DNA of 64,000 bases from Pseudomonadota bacterium (lineage in GTDB: Bacteria > Myxococcota_A > UBA796 > UBA9615). Below, piece after piece: positions 1 to 9,200 of the stretch. A model generated the notes under the pieces. That model saw nothing but the letters and a program-made list of their open reading frames with translations, was not told where the DNA came from and searched no databases. The stretch is taken from contig JAAESI010000331.1 of NCBI GenBank assembly GCA_024229515.1, positions 62,001 to 126,000 of the forward strand, given 5' to 3'. The translations under genes and the position numbers were made by a program. Position 1 is the stretch's first letter, and each line of letters begins with the position of its first letter.

Positions 1-993
1 TGGGCCTGGCGGACCGACGATCCGGCCCTCAAGAGGAAGCTGGCGGGAGCCGCCGCGGGCATCGCCGTGGTCGTCCTGCTGTGGGCCGGCTTCTACCACT
101 CGGAGACGGGCAACTGGACCTTCTGGGGCGGCGTCGTGTCGGCCAACACGGGCAACGCGGTCACCGATCTGTCGGTGTCGGAGCGGTTGGTCGCGTCCGG
201 GGGGGCGGTGCTCGGCGTGTTCGGGTGGGTGCTCCCGGCCCACGTCGGCTGGGCGGTGGTCCCGCTGGCGGCCTGGGGCGGCTGGCGGGCCTGGCTGAGC
301 GCCGAGGAGGGGCCGCGCTGGATCGGGCTCTGCACAGTCGCGACGCTGGCACTGCTCGCGGTCACCGCCGTGATGACGACCTACGACCGCACCCACAACC
401 TGTGGTGGAAGTGGATTACCCCGTCGGTGCCGCTGCTGCTCTTGCTGGCCGTGTACGGCGCCCTCGAGGCGGCCAGGGGGCGGAACGAGCGGCTCGTCCA
501 GGTCGCCGCGGTCGTGCTCGCGACGGCCACGGTGCTCGGCTACTCCTGGGAGACCGACCGCCAGCAGGAACTCAGCGAGGTCCGCTACGGCACCCAGGTG
601 GATCTCGCGAAGTGGGCCGAAGAGGCCTGGCCGGCGGGCACATCGGTCCTGACGGAGGGGATCCCGGCGTCGTACCTGCGCAGCCGCCGCTCCTCCACGC
701 CGGTGCTGCTGTGGACCGATCCTTCGCTCCCCCACGACGATCCCGCCGCCTTCGGGGAGTGGCTGCTGGCGCACCGGGTGGGGCTGGTCATGTGGTACCG
801 CGAGGAGTGGACCGGCGCCGCCGAGGCGGCCGGCTACCTCGCCGCCCCGGAGCCTCGCGCGCTCGGCCGTGCGAAACTGGAGCCGGTGGTGGATGAGCGT
901 TCGTACGGACTGATCGCCTTCCAGGTGCTCGGTCCCGGGATCCCCGAGCCGACGCGGCCGGCGCCCGCCGTGGCCGGGAGGCTCGGCCGGTGA
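1..993 (+). CDS. GT-C-like integral membrane glycosyltransferase, 5' end cut off by window
   Basis: The reading frame is open from base 1, so the N-terminus lies outside the window; at least 330 residues are present. Four or more hydrophobic segments are followed by a soluble C-terminal domain. It is clearly paralogous to the next gene: shared features are FWG after a membrane segment, a D/R-T/W-HNL-W-KW motif in a loop (YDRTHNLWWKW here, YRWDHNLFWKW there), and YGTQV starting the C-terminal domain. The layout of many membrane spans plus a periplasmic C-terminal domain is that of GT-C enzymes, which use polyprenyl-phosphate sugars in the periplasm. The first catalytic loop is not in the window, so the assignment rests on the paralogue. 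Its stop overlaps the next start (GTGA), implying co-translation. Confidence 0.6.
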   Translation, partial: WAWRTDDPALKRKLAGAAAGIAVVVLLWAGFYHSETGNWTFWGGVVSANTGNAVTDLSVSERLVASGGAVLGVFGWVLPAHVGWAVVPLAAWGGWRAWLSAEEGPRWIGLCTVATLALLAVTAVMTTYDRTHNLWWKWITPSVPLLLLLAVYGALEAARGRNERLVQVAAVVLATATVLGYSWETDRQQELSEVRYGTQVDLAKWAEEAWPAGTSVLTEGIPASYLRSRRSSTPVLLWTDPSLPHDDPAAFGEWLLAHRVGLVMWYREEWTGAAEAAGYLAAPEPRALGRAKLEPVVDERSYGLIAFQVLGPGIPEPTRPAPAVAGRLGR

Positions 994-2495
994 AGGACCG
1001 CAAGGCGCTCCAGGCGGCGCTCGGGATCGGCCTCGTCGCGCTGCTCTACCGCCTCACGCTGGTCTTCCACTACTACGGCAGTGAGGAGGAGGACTACGGC
1101 AACCTCGGCCTGATCCTGGGCACGCTCCAGAGCACGTTCACGTACATCGAGACCGAGCACATGCCGATGTTCACGTCGCTGGCCGCGGCGGCGACGGCGC
1201 TCACCCAGGACGCCCACAGCGGCGGCGAAACGGTAGCGGCCTTCAGCGGAGCGGCGGCGGTGGTGCTGACGGTGCTGATCGGCTGGCGCTGGCTGTCCCC
1301 CGCCGCGGGCATCATCGCGGGGCTGCTGGTGGCGTTTCAGCCCGACGCGGCCCTCACGGCGGCGACCCCGCTCCGGATCTCGACCTACGTCGCGCTGACC
1401 CTGGGAGGGATCTACGCGGTCGGCGAGAAGCGCATGGTGCTGGGTGGCCTGGTGCTCGGGGCGGCGTTCCTGACCCGGTTCGACGCCGCCTTCACGCTGC
1501 TGCCGGCGCTGGTCGTGATCGCCGTGCTCCGCAAGGACAAGACCCTGGCGGTGCCGATCGGAATCCTCGGCGCCACCGTGATCGGGTGGGCGATCTACTA
1601 CCGCATGACCCTGGGGACCTTCGCCTTCTGGGGGGCGGTCGCCGATCGCAGCACGGGCGGGCAGGGAGGCGGCATCACCACCGTGGTGCAGATGCTGCTC
1701 CTGATGGTGATCCCCCACCTCGGCCTCGCCATCGTGGCGGCCGCTCCGTTCGGCGTGCTCAAGGCGATCCGGGAGCCCGGACGCAAGCACCAGCGCACCG
1801 AGTGGCTCGCGCTCTGCTTCGCGGCCACGTTCGGCTTCTTCTGCGTCGCGGTGTTCCTGTCGGCGTACCGGTGGGACCACAACCTGTTCTGGAAGTGGAT
1901 GTGCGCCTCGGGACCCTTCGTGGCGCTCTTCGGGGCCCACTTCTGGGTGCAGCTGGTCGGCGATCGCAGCAACCGCGCGCTGCTGGCCGTAGCTGCTGCC
2001 GCGGGGCTGCTCACGGTCGGCCAGTTCGCCACCGAGACGCGCGCCCAGCTGGAGCGCTCCGACACCATGTACGGCACCCAGGTGCGGCTCATGGACTGGG
2101 TCGAGCAGGCCTTCCCGGACGACGTCACCCTCGTGGCGGACCTCATCCCCGCGACCTACCTGGAGCGCAAGCCGACGCAGCGGCGGGTGCTCCGGTGGTC
2201 CACCGACAACGTGCCCGACGGGCTCGCCCAGGAAGCGTTCGGGCGCTGGCTGCTGACCGAACGGGCGGCGCTGGTGATCACGTTCCAGGAAGACTGGGTG
2301 CGGAGCGCCACCAAGGCTCCCTGGCTCGAGGGCCTCACGCCGGTGGCCGCGGGTCCCGTCCGGTTGGAGCCCACCGCCATGGAGCCGACCTACGGCTGGG
2401 TCGCGTGGCGCGTGCACGGCCCGTCCTCGATCCCCCGCCCGTCCCGTGAGCCGCCGCTCGACGCCGGGCTCGTGCGGGTGCAGTACGAGCAGTAA
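990..2495 (+). CDS. GT-C-like integral membrane glycosyltransferase (paralogue of the upstream gene)
   Basis: 501 residues with about 9-10 predicted membrane segments. After the first segment comes the acidic loop SEEEDYGNLG (about residues 31-40), in the position where GT-C transferases carry their catalytic acidic residues. The C-terminal ~140 residues are soluble and match the upstream protein (YGTQV, then ATYLERK against ASYLRSR). The GTG start overlaps the upstream TGA by 2 bases. The likely role is transfer of a sugar from a lipid carrier to an envelope glycan or protein; donor and acceptor cannot be told from sequence. The pair looks like a tandem duplication that has diverged strongly. 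A general polytopic membrane protein remains possible. Confidence 0.6.
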   Translation: MKDRKALQAALGIGLVALLYRLTLVFHYYGSEEEDYGNLGLILGTLQSTFTYIETEHMPMFTSLAAAATALTQDAHSGGETVAAFSGAAAVVLTVLIGWRWLSPAAGIIAGLLVAFQPDAALTAATPLRISTYVALTLGGIYAVGEKRMVLGGLVLGAAFLTRFDAAFTLLPALVVIAVLRKDKTLAVPIGILGATVIGWAIYYRMTLGTFAFWGAVADRSTGGQGGGITTVVQMLLLMVIPHLGLAIVAAAPFGVLKAIREPGRKHQRTEWLALCFAATFGFFCVAVFLSAYRWDHNLFWKWMCASGPFVALFGAHFWVQLVGDRSNRALLAVAAAAGLLTVGQFATETRAQLERSDTMYGTQVRLMDWVEQAFPDDVTLVADLIPATYLERKPTQRRVLRWSTDNVPDGLAQEAFGRWLLTERAALVITFQEDWVRSATKAPWLEGLTPVAAGPVRLEPTAMEPTYGWVAWRVHGPSSIPRPSREPPLDAGLVRVQYEQ

Positions 2496-2505
2496 GGTCC
2501 GCGCC

Positions 2506-2925
2506 ATGAGCGATCACGCGCCGCTGCTGTCCGCCTGGGAGGGGGCCCTCCCCGCCGTCCTCAAGCTGATGGGCACGCCCCAGCGAGGCATGTTCCGGCA
2601 GGAGCTCCAGCGCTTCCTCGCCACCGCCCGGTTCTCCCCCGAGGGCGCCGACGCGATGGTGCCGGTGCTGCGCGAGCTGCTGCTGCAGGCGGTGCGCGCC
2701 GCCGAGGTTCCTCCGGCCCTGCACGCGACGCGCACGGGGGTGACGGACCGGGCCGCCCTGAGCGCGCTGTGCGAACACATCCTGGCCTGCTGGCGCGACG
2801 CCGAGGCCGCCGCCGAGGGCACGAGCACCTGCGATCCGACAGGCCGATCGGGGGACGTCTTCTTCGGTCCCCGCCTGGGGGGCAAGGGCCGTGAGGGCGC
2901 CGTGTCGCACGACGACGCCGACTGA
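2506..2925 (+). CDS. hypothetical protein, 139 aa
   Basis: The ATG at 2506 is chosen because it lies 10 bases after the preceding stop; the frame is also open further upstream, but that stretch overlaps the GT-C gene. The product is mostly helical, rich in Ala, Leu and Arg, with no signal peptide or membrane segment. The last ~30 residues are Gly/Asp-rich and probably disordered. No family is recognised. It lies between the glycosyltransferase pair and the FHA/vWA operon and is only 17 bases from the next start, so it may be the first gene of that operon. Confidence 0.55.
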   Translation: MSDHAPLLSAWEGALPAVLKLMGTPQRGMFRQELQRFLATARFSPEGADAMVPVLRELLLQAVRAAEVPPALHATRTGVTDRAALSALCEHILACWRDAEAAAEGTSTCDPTGRSGDVFFGPRLGGKGREGAVSHDDAD

Positions 2926-2942
2926 ACTAGACTCCCTTTCCC

Positions 2943-3896
2943 GTGTTCCGATCCCTTCTCGTCGACAACCCGCTGAGGTTCTTCTTCAACCCGCTGCTGG
3001 GCGCCCTTGGCGGCCTCGCGGGCTGGGCCCTCTTCCTCCTCACCCTCGACATCATCGCGGAGGTCGAGGCGCTGCATGGCGCCGCCGAGATGATCGAACG
3101 GGTGTCGTACTTCGCCTTCATGGGCCTGTGCGTCGCCTTCGCGATCAACCTCCTCAAGGGGATCCAGGACGGCCAGGGGGCCATGCGGGTCTTCGGCCAG
3201 GGGCTGATGGCGGGCATCGTCGGCGGCTTCGGCGGACTGCTCGGAGGGCTCGCCATCCACCTCGCGGCGGAGCTCGCGGGCACGACGATGGACAGCGTCG
3301 GACCGCGCGTCGCCGCGTACCTCCTGGTGGGCACCCTCGTCGGACTCAGCTCCCGGATCACGTCACTGGACAAGACCACGGCGCTGGCAGCGATCGGCGG
3401 CTTCCTCGGCGGGCTGTTCGCGGTGCTGTTCTGGATCGCCGCCGAGAAGATCGGCGGCTCCGCGGACGCGTACGCGACCCTCCTCATCCCGATGACGCTG
3501 GGCTTCGGCATCGGCGCGGCGACATACTCGCTGCCGTCGTTCATCTCCGGGGGCACGCTCCGGGTGCTGACGGGCCAGTTCCGCGGCCAGACCAAGGCGA
3601 TCGAGGGCGACGACATCGTCGTGGGCAACAACAAGCGGCAGCTGCAGTGGGTGCTCCCCAAGTGGGAGGGCGTCCAGGACCCGCACGCCAAGATCGAGGT
3701 CAAGGCCGAGGGCAAGGGCTACAAGCACAGCGTGCGCAACATGAGCTCCAAGGCGGTCGTGGTCGTGCGCGACAAGAAGCGACACCGGATCAAGACGAAG
3801 GCCACGATGGAGCTCGAGGACGGCGACATCCTCGTGTTCGCGACGGGCAAGAACTACGTCAAGGTCAAGTACATCCAGAAGACCGAGAAGAGCTGA
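2943..3896 (+). CDS. polytopic membrane protein with C-terminal FHA-like domain
   Basis: 317 residues, GTG start. About six hydrophobic segments fill residues 15-200, with several Gly-rich GGLGG-type helices. The C-terminal ~110 residues are soluble and look like a forkhead-associated fold: an IVVGNN strand-turn, the DPHAKIEV segment in the place of the FHA S/R-x-x-H motif, alternating beta strands, and a late LEDGDILVF motif like the common FHA 'L.dGD.i.fG'. FHA domains bind phosphothreonine peptides, so a phospho-dependent membrane docking role is likely but inferred. It opens the operon that continues with the vWA protein (stop and start overlap by 1 base). The soluble domain is expected to be cytoplasmic, as in the two FHA-transglycosylase proteins at 13.5-16.9 kb. 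Confidence 0.6.
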   Translation: MFRSLLVDNPLRFFFNPLLGALGGLAGWALFLLTLDIIAEVEALHGAAEMIERVSYFAFMGLCVAFAINLLKGIQDGQGAMRVFGQGLMAGIVGGFGGLLGGLAIHLAAELAGTTMDSVGPRVAAYLLVGTLVGLSSRITSLDKTTALAAIGGFLGGLFAVLFWIAAEKIGGSADAYATLLIPMTLGFGIGAATYSLPSFISGGTLRVLTGQFRGQTKAIEGDDIVVGNNKRQLQWVLPKWEGVQDPHAKIEVKAEGKGYKHSVRNMSSKAVVVVRDKKRHRIKTKATMELEDGDILVFATGKNYVKVKYIQKTEKS

Positions 3897-5347
3897 TGTC
3901 GAAGTACTCCGCCGCCGCCAGCGCGGTCCTTGCCCTCAGCTTGCTCGCCGTCCCCGGCCTCACCCAGGAGGAGGAGGCCGCGCCGGTCACCGCCGAAGGC
4001 ACCCAGACCGTCGACCCCGCCGCTCTGCCCTCGGGGGAAGCCTGCGACTACCCCGTCGATCTGCTCTGGCACCGCGAGCCCACCGAGGGTGACGCCCCGT
4101 GGGCGATGGGCGTGTCGGTCAAGAACAAGAGCAGCGGCCAGCAGGTGCCCGGGCTCAGCGAGCCGCACTTCCGACTGCTCCTGGACGGCGTACAGGCGAG
4201 CACCGACGCTCCCTTCAAGGTCAACCAGAGCGCCCGTGCGTTCCTGTCCGCGGAGACGCCGGAGGGCGAAGCGCCGCGAACGGGCGTCGATCCGATCAAC
4301 TACGACGTCTACTTCGCTGTCGACATGACCGCCTCGATGGGCGGCGAAATTCAGGTCGAAGGGGCCAAGGCGGCGACGAAGCTCAACTTCGCGCTGCGGG
4401 TCGTGCGTGCGCTCGTGCTCCCCGCCAAGCAGGGGGCCAGCGCCCTGTTCGACGACCAGGACCGGGTCTACATCAGCGGCTTCACGAGCCGACTGGAGAC
4501 CGGCTTCATGGACAGCACCACGACGGATCGAAACAAGATCCTCGAGGCGCTCAACGACATGAACTCGGTGGAGACCACGGGCGACTCCGCGGCCCTGTAC
4601 GCCTCCGTGATGCACAACCTGACCAACATCCAGGCCCGGGCGACCGAGTACTCCAGCTCGGAGAAGAAGCGCGAAGCGGTGCTCATCGTGCTGACGGACA
4701 GCTTCAACGGGATGGATCTGGAGGGCCGCCGTTCGCTTCGCACGTGCGACAAGAACGACCCGCTGACCGACCAGGTCCAGCAGGCGATCTTCGACACGCA
4801 GAAGGCGACCGACGGGAACCTGAAGGTCTACTTCCTCGGCATCGGCTCCGAGAGCGAGCCGAAGTACTACTCGCAGAGCGAGCCGCCGAACCGCCGCTGC
4901 CGCATCACCACGGTGGAGAAGGAGACGTTGGACGGACGCAGCCTGCGGGTCGTCGGCAACCCGGAGATCACGCGCGGCGGCTACTACGCCAACGACAACC
5001 CGCGGGCGCTGATGTCGTTCGTGCAGGGGCAGTTCGAGGCGCTCAAGTCCGCCTACGAGGTGCAGTACAAGGCGCCCGAGGGGGTCAGCCGACCGCGCAG
5101 CTTCCAGGTCATCGTGTCCGTCGGCGAGAAGGTCTGCACCGACCTCGAGGTGCTCGCCAGCAACATCATCCCGACGGCGCGTGCCAAGGGGGTCGACACC
5201 ACCGCGAGCGAGGTCGCGGTCTTCCTCGCCGGCCTCCTGATCACGCTGCTGTTTGTTCCCCGCTCGCTCAGCAACCTCGTTACATTGGGCGGTGGCGGCG
5301 GCTCCGCGCCGGCCCGCAAGAAGAAGAAGAGGAAGCGCAGGAAGTGA
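3896..5347 (+). CDS. secreted, membrane-anchored von Willebrand factor A (vWA) domain protein
   Basis: 483 residues; the ATG at 3896 overlaps the upstream TGA and begins a clear Sec signal (hydrophobic residues 8-22). The vWA domain runs from about residue 135 to 400. Its metal-ion (MIDAS) motif D143-M-T145-A-S147 is intact, with a conserved ILTDSFNG-type strand later. A single membrane segment near residues 445-462 is followed by a Gly stretch and a very basic tail, KKKKRKRRK, which fixes the C-terminus in the cytoplasm. The vWA domain is therefore periplasmic. Such proteins bind partner proteins through a metal ion. Its neighbours suggest a role in assembling or sensing an envelope complex with the FHA protein before it and the spike-like protein after it. 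The ligand is unknown. Confidence 0.75.
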   Translation: MSKYSAAASAVLALSLLAVPGLTQEEEAAPVTAEGTQTVDPAALPSGEACDYPVDLLWHREPTEGDAPWAMGVSVKNKSSGQQVPGLSEPHFRLLLDGVQASTDAPFKVNQSARAFLSAETPEGEAPRTGVDPINYDVYFAVDMTASMGGEIQVEGAKAATKLNFALRVVRALVLPAKQGASALFDDQDRVYISGFTSRLETGFMDSTTTDRNKILEALNDMNSVETTGDSAALYASVMHNLTNIQARATEYSSSEKKREAVLIVLTDSFNGMDLEGRRSLRTCDKNDPLTDQVQQAIFDTQKATDGNLKVYFLGIGSESEPKYYSQSEPPNRRCRITTVEKETLDGRSLRVVGNPEITRGGYYANDNPRALMSFVQGQFEALKSAYEVQYKAPEGVSRPRSFQVIVSVGEKVCTDLEVLASNIIPTARAKGVDTTASEVAVFLAGLLITLLFVPRSLSNLVTLGGGGGSAPARKKKKRKRRK

Positions 5348-5826
5348 GCCGAGACGACCGAGGCAGCAACATCGACCGCATGACCGCACGGGGTTCCACC
5401 CGGGTCCTGCAGCGTCGCGAGCAGAACCTCTCGAGCACCGTCGAGCGCGTCGCCACCCGCTCGGACGGTCCGTCCCTCACGCGCGCCCCTGACTCCATCG
5501 ACGTCGTCTCCCGCAGCTCCACGGATGTGGGTTCGGGCGACGCCACCGCGATGCGGTCGGAGATCGCCCGGCAGATCAACGAGCTCGTGACCCTGTCGGC
5601 CGAGCGCGGGCTGCTGCGGAAGAAGAAGCTCGAACTGGCCCGCGAAGACGCCCCCGCCCAGGCGGAGGGAGGCCCCGAGAAGAGCCCGCTGCAGGAGTGG
5701 TGGGACAGCCTCGAGGCGCAAGGCCTGAAGACCCCCGAGATCGAAGAGATGCTCGTGGACAAGCTGCGGTCGCTGCGGCGCGGGATGCTGGCGCTGGACG
5801 CCAGCCGCAAGGTAGGGAGGCGCTGA
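5344..5826 (+). CDS. small Arg/Ser-rich protein with C-terminal helix, 160 aa
   Basis: The GTG at 5344 overlaps the vWA stop (GTGA), and the frame ends where the next ATG begins, so it is translated as part of the operon. The first ~65 residues are Arg/Ser/Asp-rich and likely disordered. Residues ~70-100 form an amphipathic helix, and a second helical segment ends in a basic tail. The stretch EIARQINELVTLSAERG resembles the C-terminal part of the 1383-aa protein two genes downstream (RRIAEELTTISAP), hinting at a shared binding segment. No known domain is recognised. It could be an adaptor between the vWA protein and the low-complexity protein; this is inference. Confidence 0.6.
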   Translation: MSRDDRGSNIDRMTARGSTRVLQRREQNLSSTVERVATRSDGPSLTRAPDSIDVVSRSSTDVGSGDATAMRSEIARQINELVTLSAERGLLRKKKLELAREDAPAQAEGGPEKSPLQEWWDSLEAQGLKTPEIEEMLVDKLRSLRRGMLALDASRKVGRR

Positions 5827-6200
5827 TGAGCGCGGAACGCAAGATCGTCTCTCCGCTGCAGCAGCCCGCCGAGTACGCCGGCGACGTCGGCTCGGTCCAC
5901 GTCGAGGTGCGCGGGGGCGCCGAGCGAGGCACGTTGGTGCTGACGCCGCCCACGGGCGAGGCGCTGGAGATCAAGATTGAGAACGGTGCGATGACCCTGA
6001 GCTACTCCGGTCCGGAGGTGCGCATCGAGGCGCCCCAGGGGCGGATGGAGTTCGCGGCGCAGAGCATCGGCATCAAGGCTGACCAGACCGTAGAGGTGCA
6101 CGGCGGCAAGGAGGTCGACATCCACAGCGGCGAAGACGTCGAGGTGCGAGCCGACCACCACGTCAACCTCTGGGGATTTGGTGTCAACGTAGGCGACTGA
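5826..6200 (+). CDS. beta-solenoid protein resembling the C-terminal spike of VgrG/gp5
   Basis: 124 residues. The ATG at 5826 overlaps the upstream stop (TGATG). From about residue 45 to 118 the chain is a run of short alternating beta strands with charged turns: EIKIENGAMTLSY, then VRIEAP, GIKADQTVEVHGG, EVDIHSGEDVEVRA. This is the pattern of the triple-stranded beta-helix at the tip of VgrG, gp5 and phage spikes. There is no signal peptide and no gp27-like region, so alone it would be only the needle portion. Together with the gp25, gpJ-like and gpD-like genes further along, it could supply a spike tip for a contractile injection system. A general beta-solenoid scaffold (for example bactofilin-like) is the main alternative. 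Confidence 0.5.
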   Translation: MSAERKIVSPLQQPAEYAGDVGSVHVEVRGGAERGTLVLTPPTGEALEIKIENGAMTLSYSGPEVRIEAPQGRMEFAAQSIGIKADQTVEVHGGKEVDIHSGEDVEVRADHHVNLWGFGVNVGD

Positions 6201-6270
6201 CTGAGTTAGACTGACCCGTTCGAACTGCACGTTCACCTTTCGGCCTTGAACGGCCGCCCCGGGGACGACC

Positions 6271-9200
6271 ATGGCATCCACATTGGAGAGCAGGCTTACT
6301 GCTCGCCTTTCTCGCTACGAGACCAACCCCGCTTCGCGTGCGCTCACGCGTGTCGGCCGGCACTCCGGAGACGACACCGTCCTCCCCGGCGCCACGGCCC
6401 GTCGCATGGAGCGATCCGCCCGCTGGAGTGATCGCGTCGCGATGCGCTCGATGGGCATGCCCTCGGCCCGCAGCGAGGCCCGCCGCAACCCGTCCTTCCG
6501 AGGCGGCGGCTACCGCAAGCTCGTGCGCCAGTTCGGCGACACCCTCACCAACGCCGCCTACGTCGGCGAACTGCCGCCCTGGCTGGCTCGCGTCGAAGCG
6601 ACCGTGCCGGAAGAGGCTCCCAGCCCCTGGTACACCCCGCATCCGGCCGTGCCCGCACCCGTCTTCTGGTGGGGCCGATCGGAGATCGTCCCGGGCGCCT
6701 CACCGGTGGCTCGTTCGAGGGCTGGAGCGCTCAGCCGCAGCTCGGGCATCGCCCCCCCGGTCCGTCGCCTCGCGCCCTCGGCGCTGCCCCTCACTGCCCT
6801 GTCGGCCCGACGCGCCGACGCCGCCCCCGGCCCTCTGCCGACCGCCGCGGCCCTCGCCCCCACCGCCTCCACGCTCTCCCCCGACGCTCCCGCCGTCGCC
6901 CGCTCGGGCTGGCGCCAGCCGACGGCCGTGCGCCGCGCCGCCCAGGCCAGCGCCGCCCCCCTGCCGGTCTCCCGCGCCGCCGCCCGCATCGGCTCCCCCC
7001 TCCAGTTCAGCCGCGGCACCGGCTCCGCCGCCGCCCCCCCGTCGGTCAATCGCGCCGTGGCGCGGTTCGAGTCCGCCCGCCCCTCGGGGCGTGGATTCGC
7101 GGCCGCCCGGTCGGCTCGCCCCGCGGCCCGATCCTTCGGAGGTGGCTTCGCCGCCCCCGAGTTGGCCCTCCCCAACCTCCCCGCCGCTGCGTTCGGCTCC
7201 GAAGCGGCCGATGACGGCAGCCTCGGGGTCGTCGATGGGTTCAGCTACTCCGGCCCCATTGACCACGGTCGCGCGCCGGTGTCGGAGACGCCCTGGTACA
7301 CGGCGCCCCGCACCGCCACCGCCGCCCGCAACGCTGCGAGCGCCGCCCCCCTCGCCCGCGCCGCCGCTCGCAGCGCGGACACGGGCACCTCCGCCACGTC
7401 GACGCCGGCCGCTCGCATCGCCGCCCGCGCCGGCCTCTCCCCCGCCGCCTCTCCGGTCCGCCACGGGCTGACCCGACGCCACGCCGCTCCCGCCGCGCCG
7501 CTGCTGGGCGCCGCGCCGGCGCTGGTCGACGGTCGCACCCCGGAGCCCGCCGCCCCCGCCTTCGCCGCCAGCCCGGTCGGCACCGCCGCCCGCAGCCTCA
7601 CGGCACCGGCCGCGCGCCGATCCGCTTCTGGCTGCACCTCCGCGCTGAGCCGAATGACGGACCGCTCCATCGGCCGCGCGGGCCCCTCGGCCGTGCGCCA
7701 GGCCGCTTCGGGTCTGGGACGCCGGCAGGCGCTGCTGTCCACCGCCGCCCTCGCCATCGCCGCTCCGGCGCCGTCCGAGGTGCTCTCGGCCTTCGGCGTC
7801 GATGCCCCCGGCCTCGGCGGAGAGACGGCCGGCCGCCCCCTGACCTGGAACGCGGGCACCTCGGATGCCTGGGCTTCGAGCCCCAACACCGGCCCCGCCG
7901 TCACCATCCCGCTGGAGCTCTCCGGCACCCGGGTGGCGTCTCGCAGCGCGACCCCCGCGGCCCGGACCACGGCCCCCGCGGCGGTCCGGACCTCGTCCGC
8001 CCCCGCCGCCCGACGCGCGGCCGCCCGACGCTCGACCGGCCGCGCCGCCCCCACGGCCGTCGCTCGCGCGATCGCAGCGTCCACGTCGTCGGCTCCGCCC
8101 GTCGGCGGCGCCCTCGGCCGGGCTACGTCCCGCGCGACGTCTCTGGATCGGCCCACCGCGGCGAGCGCCTCGCCCGCCGCCCGCACCCTGGCCCGAGGCA
8201 TCGCCACGGTGCCGATGCCGTCGGCGCGACGTCCCGCGACGTCCGCCGCTCGTTCCGCCGCCCCGACGGCTCGCCGGTCCGCCGCGCGCCGCGTCGATCT
8301 CGCCCTGCCGGAGGTTCCGTTCGCGGAACTCGCCGGCGGCCCCGAGCCCCTCGAAGCGGCGGGCGTCACCTCGGGCAGCGACGCCTGGGGAACCTCTTCG
8401 GCCGCTCGGGCCCCCATCGCCCGCAGCGCCTCCCCCGCCTCGCGCGCGCTGGCTCGCTTCGATGCCCCCGCGGCCGCGGCACCCGAGCCCTTCACGCCCG
8501 ACGCCGCGCCCCTGGCCCGAGCCGTCCAGGGCAGCCCTGGCGTCCGCGCCCTCGCCCGCTTCGGCGCCCCCGGAGAGGAGCTCGGCGGTCAGTCGCTGGC
8601 TCGCTCGCTCAGCGTCGCCGGAGGCCTCGGCGCCCGCCCCGCGGCCCGTCGCCCGGCCGCGATGGCGTCCTTCGATCCGATCGTCGCGGCGCCCGCCCCG
8701 GCGAGCTTCGCTCCCACGGATGAGGCCGCGGACGGCACGCCGGGACTCGCCCGGACCACCGCCGACGGCATCGCAGAGTCCCCCTGGGGCCGCTCCCCCG
8801 ACACCGGGCCGGCCGTGGTCGTCGACGCCAACGCGCCGACCGCTTCGCGACGCGCCGCCTCCCGATCGCCCCTGGCCCGCGCCTTCGACCGCGCCGGCGT
8901 GCCCACGGCGACGCCGACCAGCAGCCCCGCGGCCCGCCGCGCCGTTCCGGGTGACCCCGTCGCGCGTCGTCCTCGTCCGCTCACGCGGGCCAGCTTCGAT
9001 GCTCCCCTGCCCTCGCTCCCCGCCGGGATCTTCGGGGCGGTGTCCGAGGACGGCACGTCCATCGGCGCCGGCTTCGACGGCAGTCCGGCCGCCCGGAGCG
9101 CCGCCACCGGCGCCCGTTCGCCGTGGGCGAGCAGCCCCAACACCGGCGCCGCCACCGTGGTCGGCTGGACCGGTGAGCCCCTGCCCGGATCGACGCCGGA

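Noticed and set aside
834..2507. Long antisense open frame, 557 codons, Arg/Glu/Gly-rich
   Set aside because: Mirror of the GT-C gene in GC-rich DNA. Composition is typical of antisense frames, and it lacks any motif, signal or membrane pattern.
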